A stretch of DNA of 64,000 nucleotides from Thermoplasmata archaeon (GCA_015063135.1 SUTA01000009.1:25869-89868), one strand, 5' to 3'. Shown: positions 48,022 to 59,706, counted from the stretch's first letter. The notes: generated by a model from the sequence alone, not told the origin. Translations and numbers: made by a program.

Positions 48022-48696
48022 TCATTCCTTCCCCGGACCGCCCTCCTCCCCAATCTGGTCGGGGGATCCGGCCCGGCAGGTGCTCTCTGATTCCGGGGAT
48101 GTCCCGGCGTCCGCGGCATCCGTCTTCCGGCGGTACCATGACCATATCTCGGTCACGGCCACCGCGGCCGCGGCGAGTATCGCTACTGACACGATGTTGG
48201 CCTTCCCGACGGATACTGCCTTCCCTAGGATGTGGTCCTTGCCGACGACGACTCCCAGCACGTCATCGTAGCTTACCGTCTCCGACACTGGGGAATTGTC
48301 TCCCTTGGTGACTATCCGCTTATTCCCTGGGTCGTTGGATACCAGTCTATGATGGTTCAGGATCCCCTTCTGCCGGAACTGGATCACATCCCCTTCCTTC
48401 AATGACGGTTTCTCGTCATCATCGATTAGGCGCACCATGACGACAGAATCCTTCTCGATGGTAGGTATGTCGTAATCGGTATGCTCGCCGTCCATTGAAT
48501 CGGTCACTATCAACCTGATGTCCCTGTCGGTGAAATCCACGGACCAGCCATTGAGGTGTAGGGCGCAGAGCATCAGCATCATTATGACCACGACGGCCGC
48601 AAGAATCTTGAGCGAGGGGCGCTTCCTGCCCTTGCGGCCGTCGTTAAGAGAGACGGACGGCGAACATCCGTCTGTTTGAATGGTTTCATCGTTCAA
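48022..48696 (-). CDS. Signal peptidase I, ER/SipW type
   Basis: A 224-residue S26B-type signal peptidase: one N-terminal membrane helix (LKILAAVVVIMMLMLCALHL), serine motif IVTDSMDGEH, histidine in GILNHHRLVSND replacing the bacterial lysine, aspartate in TKGDNSPVSE, and a C-terminal membrane helix (ANIVSVAILAAAAVAVTEIW). A TTG start at 48696, 4 nt after the LRR stop, is preferred to the upstream ORF. It sits at the end of a surface-protein operon and probably processes those proteins, as SipW does for TasA. Stop is TGA. Confidence 0.85.
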   Translation of the reverse strand: MNDETIQTDGCSPSVSLNDGRKGRKRPSLKILAAVVVIMMLMLCALHLNGWSVDFTDRDIRLIVTDSMDGEHTDYDIPTIEKDSVVMVRLIDDDEKPSLKEGDVIQFRQKGILNHHRLVSNDPGNKRIVTKGDNSPVSETVSYDDVLGVVVGKDHILGKAVSVGKANIVSVAILAAAAVAVTEIWSWYRRKTDAADAGTSPESESTCRAGSPDQIGEEGGPGKE

Positions 48697-48700
48697 GCGA

Positions 48701-51700
48701 TCACATCGTCGTGGTAACGGTCGCAGTGTAGTCGTTGGTCGTGTACCCTGACAGCTCGGTCGGCGAATAGCTCTCACCGTCGATGAATCCTGAGACCCAA
48801 TTGCCAGATTCGTCCATCCAGATGACGCCCGGTACGGAGATCACCCTGCCTGATTGCTCGAACTGATGGTCCTCCGTATCCATGAAGATGAAGGTGCCTG
48901 CTGCGCATTGAACATACAGCTTGACCAGATCTACGCCGGATAAGGCGTCAGAACCGAAGCTGAAGGCGGATAGGTCATACCCCATGGTGGGTGCGAAGGC
49001 TGATGCAGGTAAGGTGAGCTTGGTCAATCTGGTGCAACCGCTGAATGCATCATCTCCAACCGTGCTTACATCATCCAATGTCAGCGTGGTGAGATAGTTC
49101 TTGACACTGTTACGGGTGAACAGATCCGTGGAAACGGTGATGTCTCCAGTTATCGTGATCGATGATGCTTCCATCCCATCCCATGCCGTCTTATCCGACT
49201 CACTTAAATCGGAATAGCTGTACATCGCCCCTGAGCCCATTATCACCACTATACCGTCTATGTTGAATGCCCTCGCATTCGAACCTACGGTGATGTAGCC
49301 CGCGCTGTCCTTGACCCAGAATCCACTCTCAACACTGCCGCTGAGCGCCTGCGCAGAACCAGAGCCGTCAAGTTTGAATTCCAGATCGACGCCGGAAGAA
49401 TCTGTGAACGCATTGGCATCAATGGTTACCGTTCCCGCGCCTCTGATCATCACCATGCCTATTTCGGCGTGCTTGGCGAATGCGTTCGCCCCGATGCTGC
49501 TTACGGAGCTGCCTATTATCACGGATGACAGGGACGTGGAGTCGTAACCTGTTTCCCTGTTGAAGGCAGAGGTACCGATGGAGGTCACGCCATCTGGGAA
49601 TGTTATAGAGCCAGAGAGATGGTTGTTCCCGAATGCATTCGCCCCAACAGTAATCAGACGATCCGGCAGAACCAGAGTGGATAATCCCGTTGCCTCGTAG
49701 AATGCATTCTGACCTATCGCCGTTACGGAATCAGGGATAATGATGGAGGTCAATCCGTTGAATCCGTTGAATGCATTATCTCCGATATTTCTCAAAGTTT
49801 TGCAATAGATTGAGAGACTGCTGGGAGTTGATTTGAGGGTGTCATAGCCTCTCGCGCCGGAATTCACAAAATTGATCATCGAATACGAATCCCTCTCTTT
49901 CATCGTGACCACGATCGCGAGATCGTCCAAGATCACAAGATACAAGGACTCATCCTGTGCTGAAGAGATGTCCCAGGATGTCAACGGAAGGATATTGGAT
50001 GTCGAATAGTAATGGCCTGGCTCTACCATATCGTAATCGATCACTCCCTCATCCGATATCGGAATGACGAAATCCTTGTACCAATCCGACTCGGGCAACG
50101 AATCATCTTGCCAGGAGACCGATGTGACGGTATCCGCGATGCGCAACGTCATCAGTCCAGTATTATCAAATACATCACTACCTACGGTCAACGATCCTGT
50201 AGCATTGAATGAAACAGAGCGCAACCCACTTGCATCCTTGAAAGCATTATCGTTCAGTACAGTCACGGAATTAAGATCCGCAAAAGTTACAGATGAACGG
50301 TAGAAAGCATTCTGGTTAATCGTCGTAACGTCGTTGAAAGCTATCTGATTGATCGATGAATATGCGAATGCGTAGGTGTCCACCGTGCGGACAGAGGATA
50401 GAATGGAATGGCTTTCAGTCACTCCAGCAGGCACGAGCTTGAGTACGGATTTATCAGAATTGTACATCGCACTCGTGTCCGAAACGGTAATCTTTCCGAC
50501 CTCTGAGATGCTCTGATTCTTGAAAGCTGCATTGTTGTTGGATACATAGACATGCTTGAGATTTGTGCATCCAAGGAATGCTGTCTGAGGGATGGTTGTG
50601 AGTCTAGATGGGATGTAGATGCGATCCATCCCATTCGCATTGATGCCGCATCCTGAGAATGCATACTCCCCGATGGACGTCACGGTCTCGGGTAGGGAAA
50701 ATATCTTCAGATTGGCAAGACCGGAGAACATCCTGTCACCTATGGAGGTCACACCGTCCTGGACCATAACGCGTGAGATCGTATCAGCATACTCGCTCCA
50801 CGGTGCCTCGCCTGATGGCAGACCGATCGACCCGCTCCCTATAATGATTAGCGTTGTAGAGTTGATTACTGTCCAATAGTAAGTGTTATCCTCATAAGTC
50901 GCAGAATGTATCTCCAAATTAGTCACATTGGACAGCAGAGAACCTGAAATGCCCCCTATGTGCATGTATGAATCGGCTGTGCCTTTATTGTGTACTTTTT
51001 GGTATGTCCAATTCCCTGAACCATCGACCTGATACCCATAGAGTGCAAAGCAAGCAGAGGTATCAGTGAATGTCAAACTGGCGGCCGAGCCGCCACCTTG
51101 GGATGACAAGAGAACAACATTAACCCCGTTGGTACTGCTGTTTGTTCCCAATGGAAGGGTTGTATCCACCCCATATGAGAAACCATATGCTCCCCCATAT
51201 ACCGCGATGTATGCGGCGGCATTCTATAAGCAAATGTTCGTGTTATTGAACCAAGCAAAATTTAGCCTGTCATTGTGATTTTGCGAGATCTTATATTCGT
51301 CAGTCGAATCCGAAAATATCACCTCGCTATAGTAACTCCTCGCACCGTTGAAAGCGCCGTTACACACGCTTTCAGCTGAACAGTCAATGATTTTTGTTCT
51401 ATTATCTGTCAACTCCGAATCCTGCATATAGACGATTTCATCAACTTCCTGGATAATCTGTCCATTGACTACCTGGATGTTTGTGTTCGAATCTGATATC
51501 TCGAGATGCTTCAATAACGAAGCGTAAAAGGTTCCACAACCATTGCTATTTCCGAGTACCAGGTTAACATTCGAATGGAAATAAATGGTCAACGGCGTGG
51601 TATGGTACGCGAAGGCGGATTTTCTAATATCGACCATCGATTCGGGAATCTGAACAGTACGTAGGCCGCTTCCGCCCACACCGTTATTACGAAGCATGTT

Positions 51701-53131
51701 CCCGCCTTTCTTCTCATCCGAATCTACATTTCCAGATAGTCCTTGCTGCAGGATCACATAATCCGGAGATGTATTCACCAGTACAGGATAATTTACCGTA
51801 GAGGTCTCGGTACCGCACCAAAATGCTCCGATACCTGTGATCAACCCTACAACCTTTCCGTCGATCTTCCATATATGCGAAAAGATGACTTTTGTTTCTT
51901 CCGTATTGCTGCTGTAACCTGTCGGGTAAGCGCCGTACTTGGCATTTTGACCCCTCAATGTCCCGGTAGTAAGACTCATAGTTTTGGTGCTGTAAACACA
52001 TCCCTCCTGCATCGTCCCCAGCCCTGATGCGGCATATGCCGTACCAGTGTATGTTCCTGCATCGTGTGTCGCCCCGCCATTCTCATAGTCAGAGAAGATG
52101 TAGAAGCTCACATCTGGAAACGCATCGCTGGCGATGCTGATCGTAGATCTCTCTCTGGGCAATGCGTCGAGGTTCTGATCGATGACCACCACCGTGAGGT
52201 TGGTACATCCGTCGAAGGTCTTGGATGGCACCGAATATGATGACCCGCCGAATGATGCCAGGGCGAGGTCCAGCTCCACTATGAGAAGCGATGTGCAATT
52301 CCCGAAGGTGTATGACCTGTTGCCGTCGGTGGAGAGAGATTCCAAGGTGTCCACTGACGTGTTCAGATGAACCGCCTGGAGAGCTGTGCAACCGTAGAAC
52401 GCCTTGTACCCTATGAACTCGATGCACTCGCTGAATATCAGCTGAGTGATGAAGCTGTTGCCCTCGAACGCGTTCCTTCCGATGATCTCAGTCCCATAAG
52501 GGATGATGTATACACAGTTCGGATCGTCCACCGTTCCTCCCGAGCCCACACCGTTCAGCGGATACTTCACCAAGGTCTCCTTGCCGCTGTGAGTTGTTCC
52601 TGTTGTATCCTTGTAACTGTTGGCAAAGAGCACCCCATCCTTGGAATGAAATGTTGTGTTGTTCGGACTGACGTTTATGTAGACTAAACCGGCCATCCCG
52701 TCGAAGGTCGAATAATCCATGGTATCCACGGTGGACGGGATGCCAATATCTGTTATCTCTGAGCATCCGTCGAATATGCCTGAGCCGAGCTCGGAGATGC
52801 CCTCCATTAGGGAGACCTCCGTCAAGGCGGTGAATCCCTTGAAGGCGTCATCGCTCACGGAACTAAGTATCTGTCCCCGGATTACCAGCTTCTCCGCGCT
52901 CGTCTTGTATGAATCCCACGGGCGAAGGGAAAGGTCTGCTGAGTAGTCCTGCATCGGCCCTGCCGATCTGACGTTCAGAATCAGCTCCTTCTCTCCCGCG
53001 TTCCAGCTCACATCTATCTGGGCCGGTTCCGGATCCGCGGCGAGACCGTCGCCCCCCATGATCGCGATGCCCATGACGGCCGCCAATATGAGCGCCAGGC
53101 TTAACGTGAGGATCTTGCGGGCATCCATCAT
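48701..53131 (-). CDS. Giant BspA-like leucine-rich repeat surface protein with in-frame UAG
   Basis: Two ORFs in the same frame (51224-53215 and 48701-51169) are separated only by a TAG at 51224-51226 and 18 open codons. Together they give a protein of about 1476 codons. It has a signal peptide (ILTLSLALILAAVMGIAIMG) and many LRR_5 (BspA-type) repeats such as AFKGFTALTEVSLMEGI and AFNGFNGLTSIIIPDSVTAI. The second ORF alone has no start and no signal peptide, so the UAG is most likely read as pyrrolysine. Start MMDARKIL at 53131. No C-terminal membrane anchor is visible. Lower GC than the core genes. Stop is TGA. Confidence 0.8.
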
Positions 53132-53216
53132 CCCAGACCTTTTCGGGATGGTGTCAGCCGAGGATAATCTCGGATCCCTTGCATTTGATTCGTTGCTACT
53201 TCTTCCGTTTCTCAAT

Positions 53217-55853
53217 TCAATCCCTCCTGAGACGATATAAAACGGCCAGGATGACGATCAGCAAGACGGCGGCTGCGATCACGATCCACCATTGGGATAT
53301 GCCGTCGCCGCCGGGCTGTATCTGCTCCGATGCCGCGAAATAGACCGAGAAGTGCGTCACTGTGAACCTCACCTCTCCGGTCTCACGATCGTAGGACGAT
53401 TCCATCTCCTCGTAGGAACCGTCCTCCTGAATGTAATAGACGAAGACATCGCCCTCCAGTCCGGGCTCCAGCTTTATGGATGCCGTCCCGCCGATGTCGT
53501 GCACCTGCTCCGTTCCCCTTACCATCGTGACCACGACGGCGAAACCGCCGCCTATGACCTTCTGCTGGTCCGGGGTGAGGTTATGGGATGTCCCCCTCTC
53601 GATTTTGATGAGAACATCCTGCTCGTAGGATGCCGCGCTGGAGATCACGCCATCGTCGAGGTACATGCTGCCGGTCTCCGCCTCGACGTAAAGCCCATAG
53701 CCCTCCCCGGCCAGCAGGGACAGTGCCTCCGATTCCACCGTGACGCCGTAGGAGACCTGCGCAGTCACGGTGCTGTCCGATGAGATTCCGTACCCGGATA
53801 GGAAATCGCTTCCCAACACTATCTGCGAGATCATCGCATCCGCGATGTCCTCGGTGATCACGTCTGACCAGACGCTGGAGTCCAGGGAGCCCGTGCCGGG
53901 ATAGTACCTCGTGGAGACCGTGGTGTCTCCTATGTTGTCCTTGATCTCGAATGAGATGTCGGTGACCCTGCCGGAGGCGTCCGTCTCCACGCTGCGGCCC
54001 TCCTCCGTGAGCACCTTCCCCTCTGGGTCCCTCATCGTCCTCCCGTATGTGCGCTCGGCCGAAGAGTCCGGATGGGTGATCGTGGTGTCCTCGATGTGCT
54101 CCGTCCTGTCGTCGGGATAGGTCCTGTCGATGATGTCCGTCTCCACGACGCTGCCGTCGGGCAGCACCTCCTCGTCATGCTCCTCGTGCTCGTCGCCGGA
54201 GAATACCCATTGGGCGAACACCATCGCGTCGGATCCCCCCATCAGGGTATCGGGGGAGACCATGGAGCCTCCGGACTGCGAGGTGAACCATCCGAGGAAC
54301 ACGAAGTCCTGGCGCTCCGCCCCGGGAAGCTCGCCGTACGGCTCGCCCTCCCTCACCTGCTTGGAGCCAATGTCAGCCCTGCCGCCGTTGCCGTTGAAAT
54401 ACAGCGTATGCTCGGCCAGCTCCTCCCATGCGGCGGTGAAAGCCATGTCGGACTTGCCCATGGCCATCATCGTCCCGGGGGAGTAGATGGTCCCACCATA
54501 GGACCATCCCATGAATTTGTATCCGGGCTTCGTCCCGGAGTAGGATGCCACGGTGAACGTGGAATCCTCGGCCACCGACTGGCTCGGAACGGACCCTGAA
54601 CCGCCGTTGACGTCGTACGATACCGTGTGCGACGGCTTATCCGTCCATACTGCGTACAGCGTGGTCGTGCCCGTGACGGTTATGCTGTCGCCGCCCTGGT
54701 AGCTCGCGCTCCCCTTGGACGACGTGGACCATCCCAGGAACGTATGGCCCTCCCATTTCGGGACTGTGCTGGATACCGTGAATGCGTGCGACGACTCCGT
54801 TCCGCTGTACGTCTGCGCCGGCGGCGCTCCGCTACCGCCGTTCGCATCGTATCTCAGAGTGAATGTCTTGGGTGCTGGCGGAGTGGGGCCGGGCTGGGCC
54901 TCCCACCTGGCGGTGAGGTGAATGTCCGCGCCGCCCATCGGGGTATCCTTCGTCACGTACGACGTCCCGTCGTGCCAGCCCAGGAAGGAATACCCGGACT
55001 TGGTCACTGAAGGGAGATTGCCGATTGGGTCCCCTTCGGTGACCGATCTCGGGGGTATGGTCGACGGCGTACCGCCGTCGCTGTCGAACGTCACCTGGTG
55101 CACGTTCGCGAGCCAGCGGGCCTGAAGCTCCACGTCCTCGTCCCCCATGAGGGTCTCCGCCGTCGCTGGGACATCGCCGTCGTACCATCCCAGGAGGGAG
55201 CATCCCTCTTTGGTCACCTCCGGGAGCTCGCCGTAGGCGCCCCCCTCCACGAGGTACCTGCTGTCAATCTCCGCGGGACTCCCGCCGTTGCTGTCGAAGG
55301 ACAGCCTGTGTATGTCGCTCTCCGCGTCGAACACGAAGGTGACGGACGGGTCCGAGGGGATGTCGGCCATCATGCACTCCTCCGAGGTGCGGAGGACGAT
55401 GTAGTAGTCGGTCTCCTTCTGGAAGCTGACCTTCTCGTCATCCAGCATGAAGAACACGCAATCGTCGGTCATGTTGGCCACCGCCACCCCCATGAGGGAT
55501 GTCCTGGCCTGGTCCGAGTACAGCTCCGCCTTCACCTTGGTGTCCAGCAGGAACTGCTCCGCGCCCTTCGCGGCGAAGCCTATGTAGCAGGTGACGTCCG
55601 GCGGATAGTACACCCTGATGTGGGACGGGTCCGTCGGTATCAGCGCACCGGCTGGGACTATGAACATCCCGTCGATGCTGTTGACCTCCACCGCCCCGTT
55701 CACCAGGGTGTCCCCGTCGGTGTACTCGGAGCCGCCGTCGTGGAAGATCTTCACGCCCATGGCGGCGTCCGCATCGGATCCGGGGGCCAGCATCGCAAAC
55801 GACGATGCCAGCATCAATACGGCGATAACGACCGCCACGACCGCCTTTCTCAT
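53217..55853 (-). CDS. InlB-type repeat cell-surface protein
   Basis: An 878-residue surface protein: signal peptide (VVAVVIAVLMLASSFAML) and N-terminal domain (about 30-200). At least five InlB/Listeria-Bacteroides repeats follow (about 205-560; SNGGSPAEIDSRYLVEGGAY, FLGW.. pattern), then an Asp/Glu-rich region and a C-terminal helix (WWIVIAAAVLLIVILAVLYRLRRD). It is probably an adhesin. Its ATG shares the A of the CGA ending the upstream gene (CGATG). It has no CGA codon in 878 and ends in TGA. Confidence 0.88.
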   Translation of the reverse strand: MRKAVVAVVIAVLMLASSFAMLAPGSDADAAMGVKIFHDGGSEYTDGDTLVNGAVEVNSIDGMFIVPAGALIPTDPSHIRVYYPPDVTCYIGFAAKGAEQFLLDTKVKAELYSDQARTSLMGVAVANMTDDCVFFMLDDEKVSFQKETDYYIVLRTSEECMMADIPSDPSVTFVFDAESDIHRLSFDSNGGSPAEIDSRYLVEGGAYGELPEVTKEGCSLLGWYDGDVPATAETLMGDEDVELQARWLANVHQVTFDSDGGTPSTIPPRSVTEGDPIGNLPSVTKSGYSFLGWHDGTSYVTKDTPMGGADIHLTARWEAQPGPTPPAPKTFTLRYDANGGSGAPPAQTYSGTESSHAFTVSSTVPKWEGHTFLGWSTSSKGSASYQGGDSITVTGTTTLYAVWTDKPSHTVSYDVNGGSGSVPSQSVAEDSTFTVASYSGTKPGYKFMGWSYGGTIYSPGTMMAMGKSDMAFTAAWEELAEHTLYFNGNGGRADIGSKQVREGEPYGELPGAERQDFVFLGWFTSQSGGSMVSPDTLMGGSDAMVFAQWVFSGDEHEEHDEEVLPDGSVVETDIIDRTYPDDRTEHIEDTTITHPDSSAERTYGRTMRDPEGKVLTEEGRSVETDASGRVTDISFEIKDNIGDTTVSTRYYPGTGSLDSSVWSDVITEDIADAMISQIVLGSDFLSGYGISSDSTVTAQVSYGVTVESEALSLLAGEGYGLYVEAETGSMYLDDGVISSAASYEQDVLIKIERGTSHNLTPDQQKVIGGGFAVVVTMVRGTEQVHDIGGTASIKLEPGLEGDVFVYYIQEDGSYEEMESSYDRETGEVRFTVTHFSVYFAASEQIQPGGDGISQWWIVIAAAVLLIVILAVLYRLRRD

Positions 55854-56893
55854 CGGACCACCTCCGCGGTGGTCTCAAGCATCGTCAGGGTGATGCTGGC
55901 GGGATCCCCTCCCGAGAGGGAGTGCGGGCTGGTGCTGGAGGAGTCCTTCCCCTCCGAGTATATCTGCAGGGAGCCGTAGAACGCCCCTCCCGAGAGCTTC
56001 ACGGGAAGTGCGACGGTCCAGCCGTACCCCGAATCTATGTAGCACGTCTGCGACACGCTGGTGCCCCTGACGGAATCCTTGAGGACGGCCGTCACCGCCC
56101 CCCTGTCGTTGGCATCCGCGTACCATGTGGAGTCGTACGTCGCCGTTATCCTCAATACCGCCAGGTCCGAGCCAGTGGCGGGCGAGTTGGCGTATGTGAT
56201 GCCGGATGTCGTCGTGTACTGCCCGGACGATCCCGTGGTGCTCATGGCGGACACCTTGAGCTGGCCAGTCGCCGTCAGCTCCGTATGGTACGCGGTCATC
56301 TCCAGCGATGCCGACGACGAATCTATGGATCCGGCGGAGTACGGCGCGATGACCAGCGATACCCTGCCGATGAACTGGCTCCTCTCGTCGCCATCGTGAT
56401 CGACGGTGGAGAAGGAGTTGCCGACTATGGTGCACGACCCCTCGGATATCACCGATGTGGTGGTGGAGCCGCCTATCTTCAATGTGACTGTGGATCCGTT
56501 GAGATCTGATAATCCTGATATGAACACCTGCAGGGCGATGATGCTCCTGTCCCCGTGGACCGTGCCCGGCTCTGGGGGGGCCGGCGTGCCGGTCAGCTCG
56601 TTGGTGTCCCTGTATACCAGGTAGTAATGGGTGTCGCCGTCCGACGCGGCGTCGAACGTGTACCCCTGCGAGATCTGCTCCGCGGTGACGGAGCTTGGAA
56701 TGTTGGAGAGGAGAACTCCGGGATCGCAATGCGAGTCCCCTGTGGAATCTGAGATGTACATTAAGGAGTACTGGGTATCAACGGCGTTGTCCTCCACCGA
56801 TGTGGTGCCTGCGTAATAGGCTAGACCTACTCCTGAAGATCCAATCAAGCAGACCATTATCAAAGCCACGACGGCCAGAGTCCTTGTGTTCAT
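55853..56893 (-). CDS. Secreted fibre-like protein (TasA/camelysin-like N-terminus)
   Basis: A 346-residue protein with signal sequence (LAVVALIMVCLIGSSGVGLAYYAG), then SVEDNAVDTQYSLMYISDST and a Thr/Ser-rich beta body. The signal-AYYxG-TTSVEDNAV arrangement is shared with the next gene and recalls TasA/camelysin proteins processed by SipW peptidases. The frame ends TTAEVV, then CGA, then TGA; under the CGA reading the stop overlaps the next ATG. Function inferred only. Confidence 0.7.
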
Positions 56894-56923
56894 TCCCAGA
56901 TTCCCCCTTATCCTGTAAGTGTC

Positions 56924-56941
56924 CCGCCCCCGAGGGGGCGG
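56924..56941 (-). terminator. Hairpin after the fibre-like gene
   Basis: CCGCCCC-CGAG-GGGGCGG on either strand, 13 nt past the stop of the 56954-57988 gene; on the minus strand it follows a TTTTTAC run, so it may attenuate rather than end the operon. Confidence 0.5.
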
Positions 56942-56953
56942 TAAAAATGTTTA

Positions 56954-57988
56954 TCAGGCTGCGTACGTGGCTGTGTAGATCCTATAGAAGACCTGCTCAC
57001 CAGCGTCCATACCGCCATTTGAGTTCAGATCGTCATAGAACGCGACGACCAGATAGTGGTCACCAGTGACAGCAGATCCCGTGAAGGCGATCGATGCGTT
57101 GACTTCCGCGGTTGCCTGGGTAACGGTGAATTCTCCGGTCTTGAGATTTTCATCGGATGCGGCCACGGCGATCTTCAGACCGTTCATGTCAGCGGATGTG
57201 AGGTAGGTCACGCTGCTTGCTGCACCCTTCAATATGGAGGGTGTCTCTGTAATCTTGAAAGCATCCTCGGCCTCGTTCTTCTCGACAATAGCCTTTATGA
57301 TGATATCGCCATTGTTGATGCTGAACGCTGCGGTGTTGACGTCCGCTACCTGAACGCCCTCATCATTACTTGAATCGGCCTCTCCGAGGAAGATGAATCC
57401 GAAGTAATCCTCTGTCGCAGGAACAGCGAAGTTCGTGTATGCCGCACCGTCTGCGGTGGAGATAGCGGGTCCAGCGATCTGCGCAACGTATGTGCTTTCA
57501 GCCTCGGTGGGGTAGAACTGATAGAGTGTGAATGCGTTGGCAACTGTCGGAGCCTGTGTGGCCGCAGTTGCGAAGTAGAGTGTCGCGTTGCTGCCGATGG
57601 TTATGTCGCTGATGATGACCTGGAAGTCATATGCTCCAGCAGTCATGGTGTAGGGGGACTTCAGCTCGATGGCGTCCCCGTATGCGTAACCGACGGCTAC
57701 GTTGCCAGACTCCTTGTCGAATGTCACAGGCGTGACGTTTTTCTCACTGATAGTCACGAAAGAGGCAGACTGAGGAGTGATGGTGAACGGTCCACCTGCA
57801 GTATAGTTGGTGTTGAATGTGATGTCTATATCCAGAGCTTCCATCTCAGACTGCGTTGCGATATACTCTACGGTCACCGCATTGTCTTCGACGGTCGTCT
57901 GTCCCCAGTACGCCGCGTAACCGACTCCTGCGAAGGCGAGGGCAGCGACCGCGATTATAGCCACGATGGCTGTTGTTTTCGTTTCCAT
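56954..57988 (-). CDS. Secreted fibre-like protein, paralogue
   Basis: A 344-residue protein with signal sequence (TAIVAIIAVAALAFAGVGYAAYWGQ) followed by TTVEDNAVTVEYIATQSEME, matching the next gene's N-terminus. The body is beta-rich and Ala/Thr-rich with a single arginine, as in fibre or S-layer-like proteins. The ATG at 57988 (METKTTAIV) is preferred; 57997 is possible. It is the first gene of the surface operon. Stop is TGA. Confidence 0.75.
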   Translation of the reverse strand: METKTTAIVAIIAVAALAFAGVGYAAYWGQTTVEDNAVTVEYIATQSEMEALDIDITFNTNYTAGGPFTITPQSASFVTISEKNVTPVTFDKESGNVAVGYAYGDAIELKSPYTMTAGAYDFQVIISDITIGSNATLYFATAATQAPTVANAFTLYQFYPTEAESTYVAQIAGPAISTADGAAYTNFAVPATEDYFGFIFLGEADSSNDEGVQVADVNTAAFSINNGDIIIKAIVEKNEAEDAFKITETPSILKGAASSVTYLTSADMNGLKIAVAASDENLKTGEFTVTQATAEVNASIAFTGSAVTGDHYLVVAFYDDLNSNGGMDAGEQVFYRIYTATYAA

Positions 57989-58144
57989 TTCTTTCACCTA
58001 TTATCGGTATTCGAAATCGTTTGCCTTTTCGGACATGGGACCGTCGACTCCCCGGCGACCTCCTAGGTAATGGGACCATCCGGTGCCGGGAAGCGTGTGA
58101 TTTAATCCGATGATAGACACCCGGCCGCCAAGAGGATAGCCAGT

Positions 58145-58267
58145 ATGAACAGAAAGGTGGGTCAGAACAACTACGGAATTGTAGTAAATGAAGGCAGGAT
58201 GGTTTGGGAGAATCATTTAAGTAAGTTGAAACGGTATGACTACCCAGGACAGTACATGGGATCGCGA
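58145..58267 (+). CDS. Possible small protein converging on the integrase
   Basis: A 40-codon frame MNRKVGQNNYGIVVNEGRMV, then WENHLSKLKRYDYPGQYMGS, ending at CGA 58265-58267. That CGA and the integrase CGA on the other strand form the palindrome TCGCGA. Mixed polar composition with AT-rich codons; no family and no strong RBS. Could be chance. Confidence 0.3.
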
Positions 58268-59254
58268 CCCGGAGAGGGTTCCTGCGTGATGATAATCGGA
58301 TTTAATCACTTCTGGCCCGTTCATCGCGGCCGTCGCCGTCTGATTCCGGCATCCCGCTACTGCCATACCATCCCAATGCTGTTTCCGGAGCGCGTCCGAC
58401 AGCTCCTCGGAGCACCTGTCGGACCATTCCTCCATCCTAAGCCCGGAGGGACGGATGTAACATTCTATCGTAGTGTTGATGTCCGAATGCCTCATCAGCT
58501 CCTTGAGCGTCTCCAGGGGGCACCCGCTCTCCGCCAATGTTGTGCAGTACAGCCTCCTGAGGGAATGGCATGTGACCTCTATCCCCAAGCGATCCCCCAG
58601 CCGGGAGATCCTGTTGGACATCGCAGTGAGATGCCCCCTCATCGGCACGACCCCCTTCGCGGACTCCATCACCATCAGCAGGCCGCCGAAGCTGCCCTTG
58701 CCGGACCTCCATTCCAGATACTTTTGGAGCTCCCGCCTCACAATCTCCGACATGGGCTGGCGTACCACCATCCCCCTGCGTCCGTGGCCCTTCCCCATGA
58801 CGGTTATCCCGTCCTCCCCTATGTCACCGAGGGTGATCGCGGCCATCTCCTTCCGGCGCAGACCCATGAATGCACCCAGCACGATGACCATCCTCTCTGA
58901 GGGCCCGGCGGCCTCCAGCATCATCGCCAGCTCCCCCTTCCCGATGAACTTCCTCCTAGCATGGTCCCTGTTCCACAGGAGGCCCAGCTCCTTCACTGGG
59001 TTGCTCCCTGTAAAGAACTCCACATACCTCCCCATTATGTTCAGATAGTTCCTCATGGTGCTCTCCCCTACATCCAGACCCTCCATCAGGGCCGACACCG
59101 CAGCCGCGTCGATGCATCCCGGGCCTCCGCCTATACCGCGGGCCTCCAGTATATCCTCGCACCTACCGATGACGAACTTGTAATGACGTATCGTGGCGGG
59201 CGACCTGTTCCTCAGTCCCAGGTATTCAAGATATCCGTCTATATCGCCTTTCAT
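58262..59254 (-). CDS. Tyrosine recombinase / integrase
   Basis: A 330-residue integrase: core-binding domain (about 1-115, YLEYLGLRNRSPATIRHYKF) and catalytic domain with GLRRKEM, GKGHGRRG, HSLRRLY, MRHSDINTT and ECY in order. It resembles the integrase at 20 kb. The start at 59254 (MKGDIDGYL) is preferred. It ends at CGA after GTLSGS; the standard-code ORF adds 14 residues to 58217. It borders a Rep gene, suggesting an integrative plasmid or virus. Confidence 0.9.
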
Positions 59255-59706
59255 AGATGATCGCCCGCTCCAACGGGATATCAGCCCATTGAACTTGCGC
59301 AAGGGGGTCGCAGGCAATTTGGAACCTCACATGAAGGGTCCGAATGCTCCAGCATACGTCGAAAGTTATGAGTCCAAATCCTAATGGATTCGGTCCACGC
59401 AATGGATCATGGACATGGACCATATAGAGATCTGTCCAAATGTATAGCAAGACAACCGAGATAACGCAATTTCGTATGTCAATCGACACAAAATAAAGTG
59501 GGCCTGCCCGGGCTCACAACCGTTCAGGCCAGGCATCCCGCCGCGGAGGGAATGCCGACGGCCCCCTATGTCCATTGACTTACGGTGCGCTCATCCGGGC
59601 GCTAACACCGTGCTTTTGAACCCGACCTGGAGAGGACGCCGCAGTCCGCCGATATCCTCGGCGGGATGATGCCCGGGGAGGGCGGCGTCGTTCCGAGGTT
59701 GAAACG
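59255..59706. other. Intergenic region between integrase and replicon genes
   Basis: No gene seen. It contains the probable integrase promoter, an AT-rich stretch and GC-rich inverted repeats near 59505-59560 (GGCATCCCGCCGCGGAGGGAATGCC). It could hold the element's origin or attachment site, but nothing diagnostic is visible. Confidence 0.4.
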
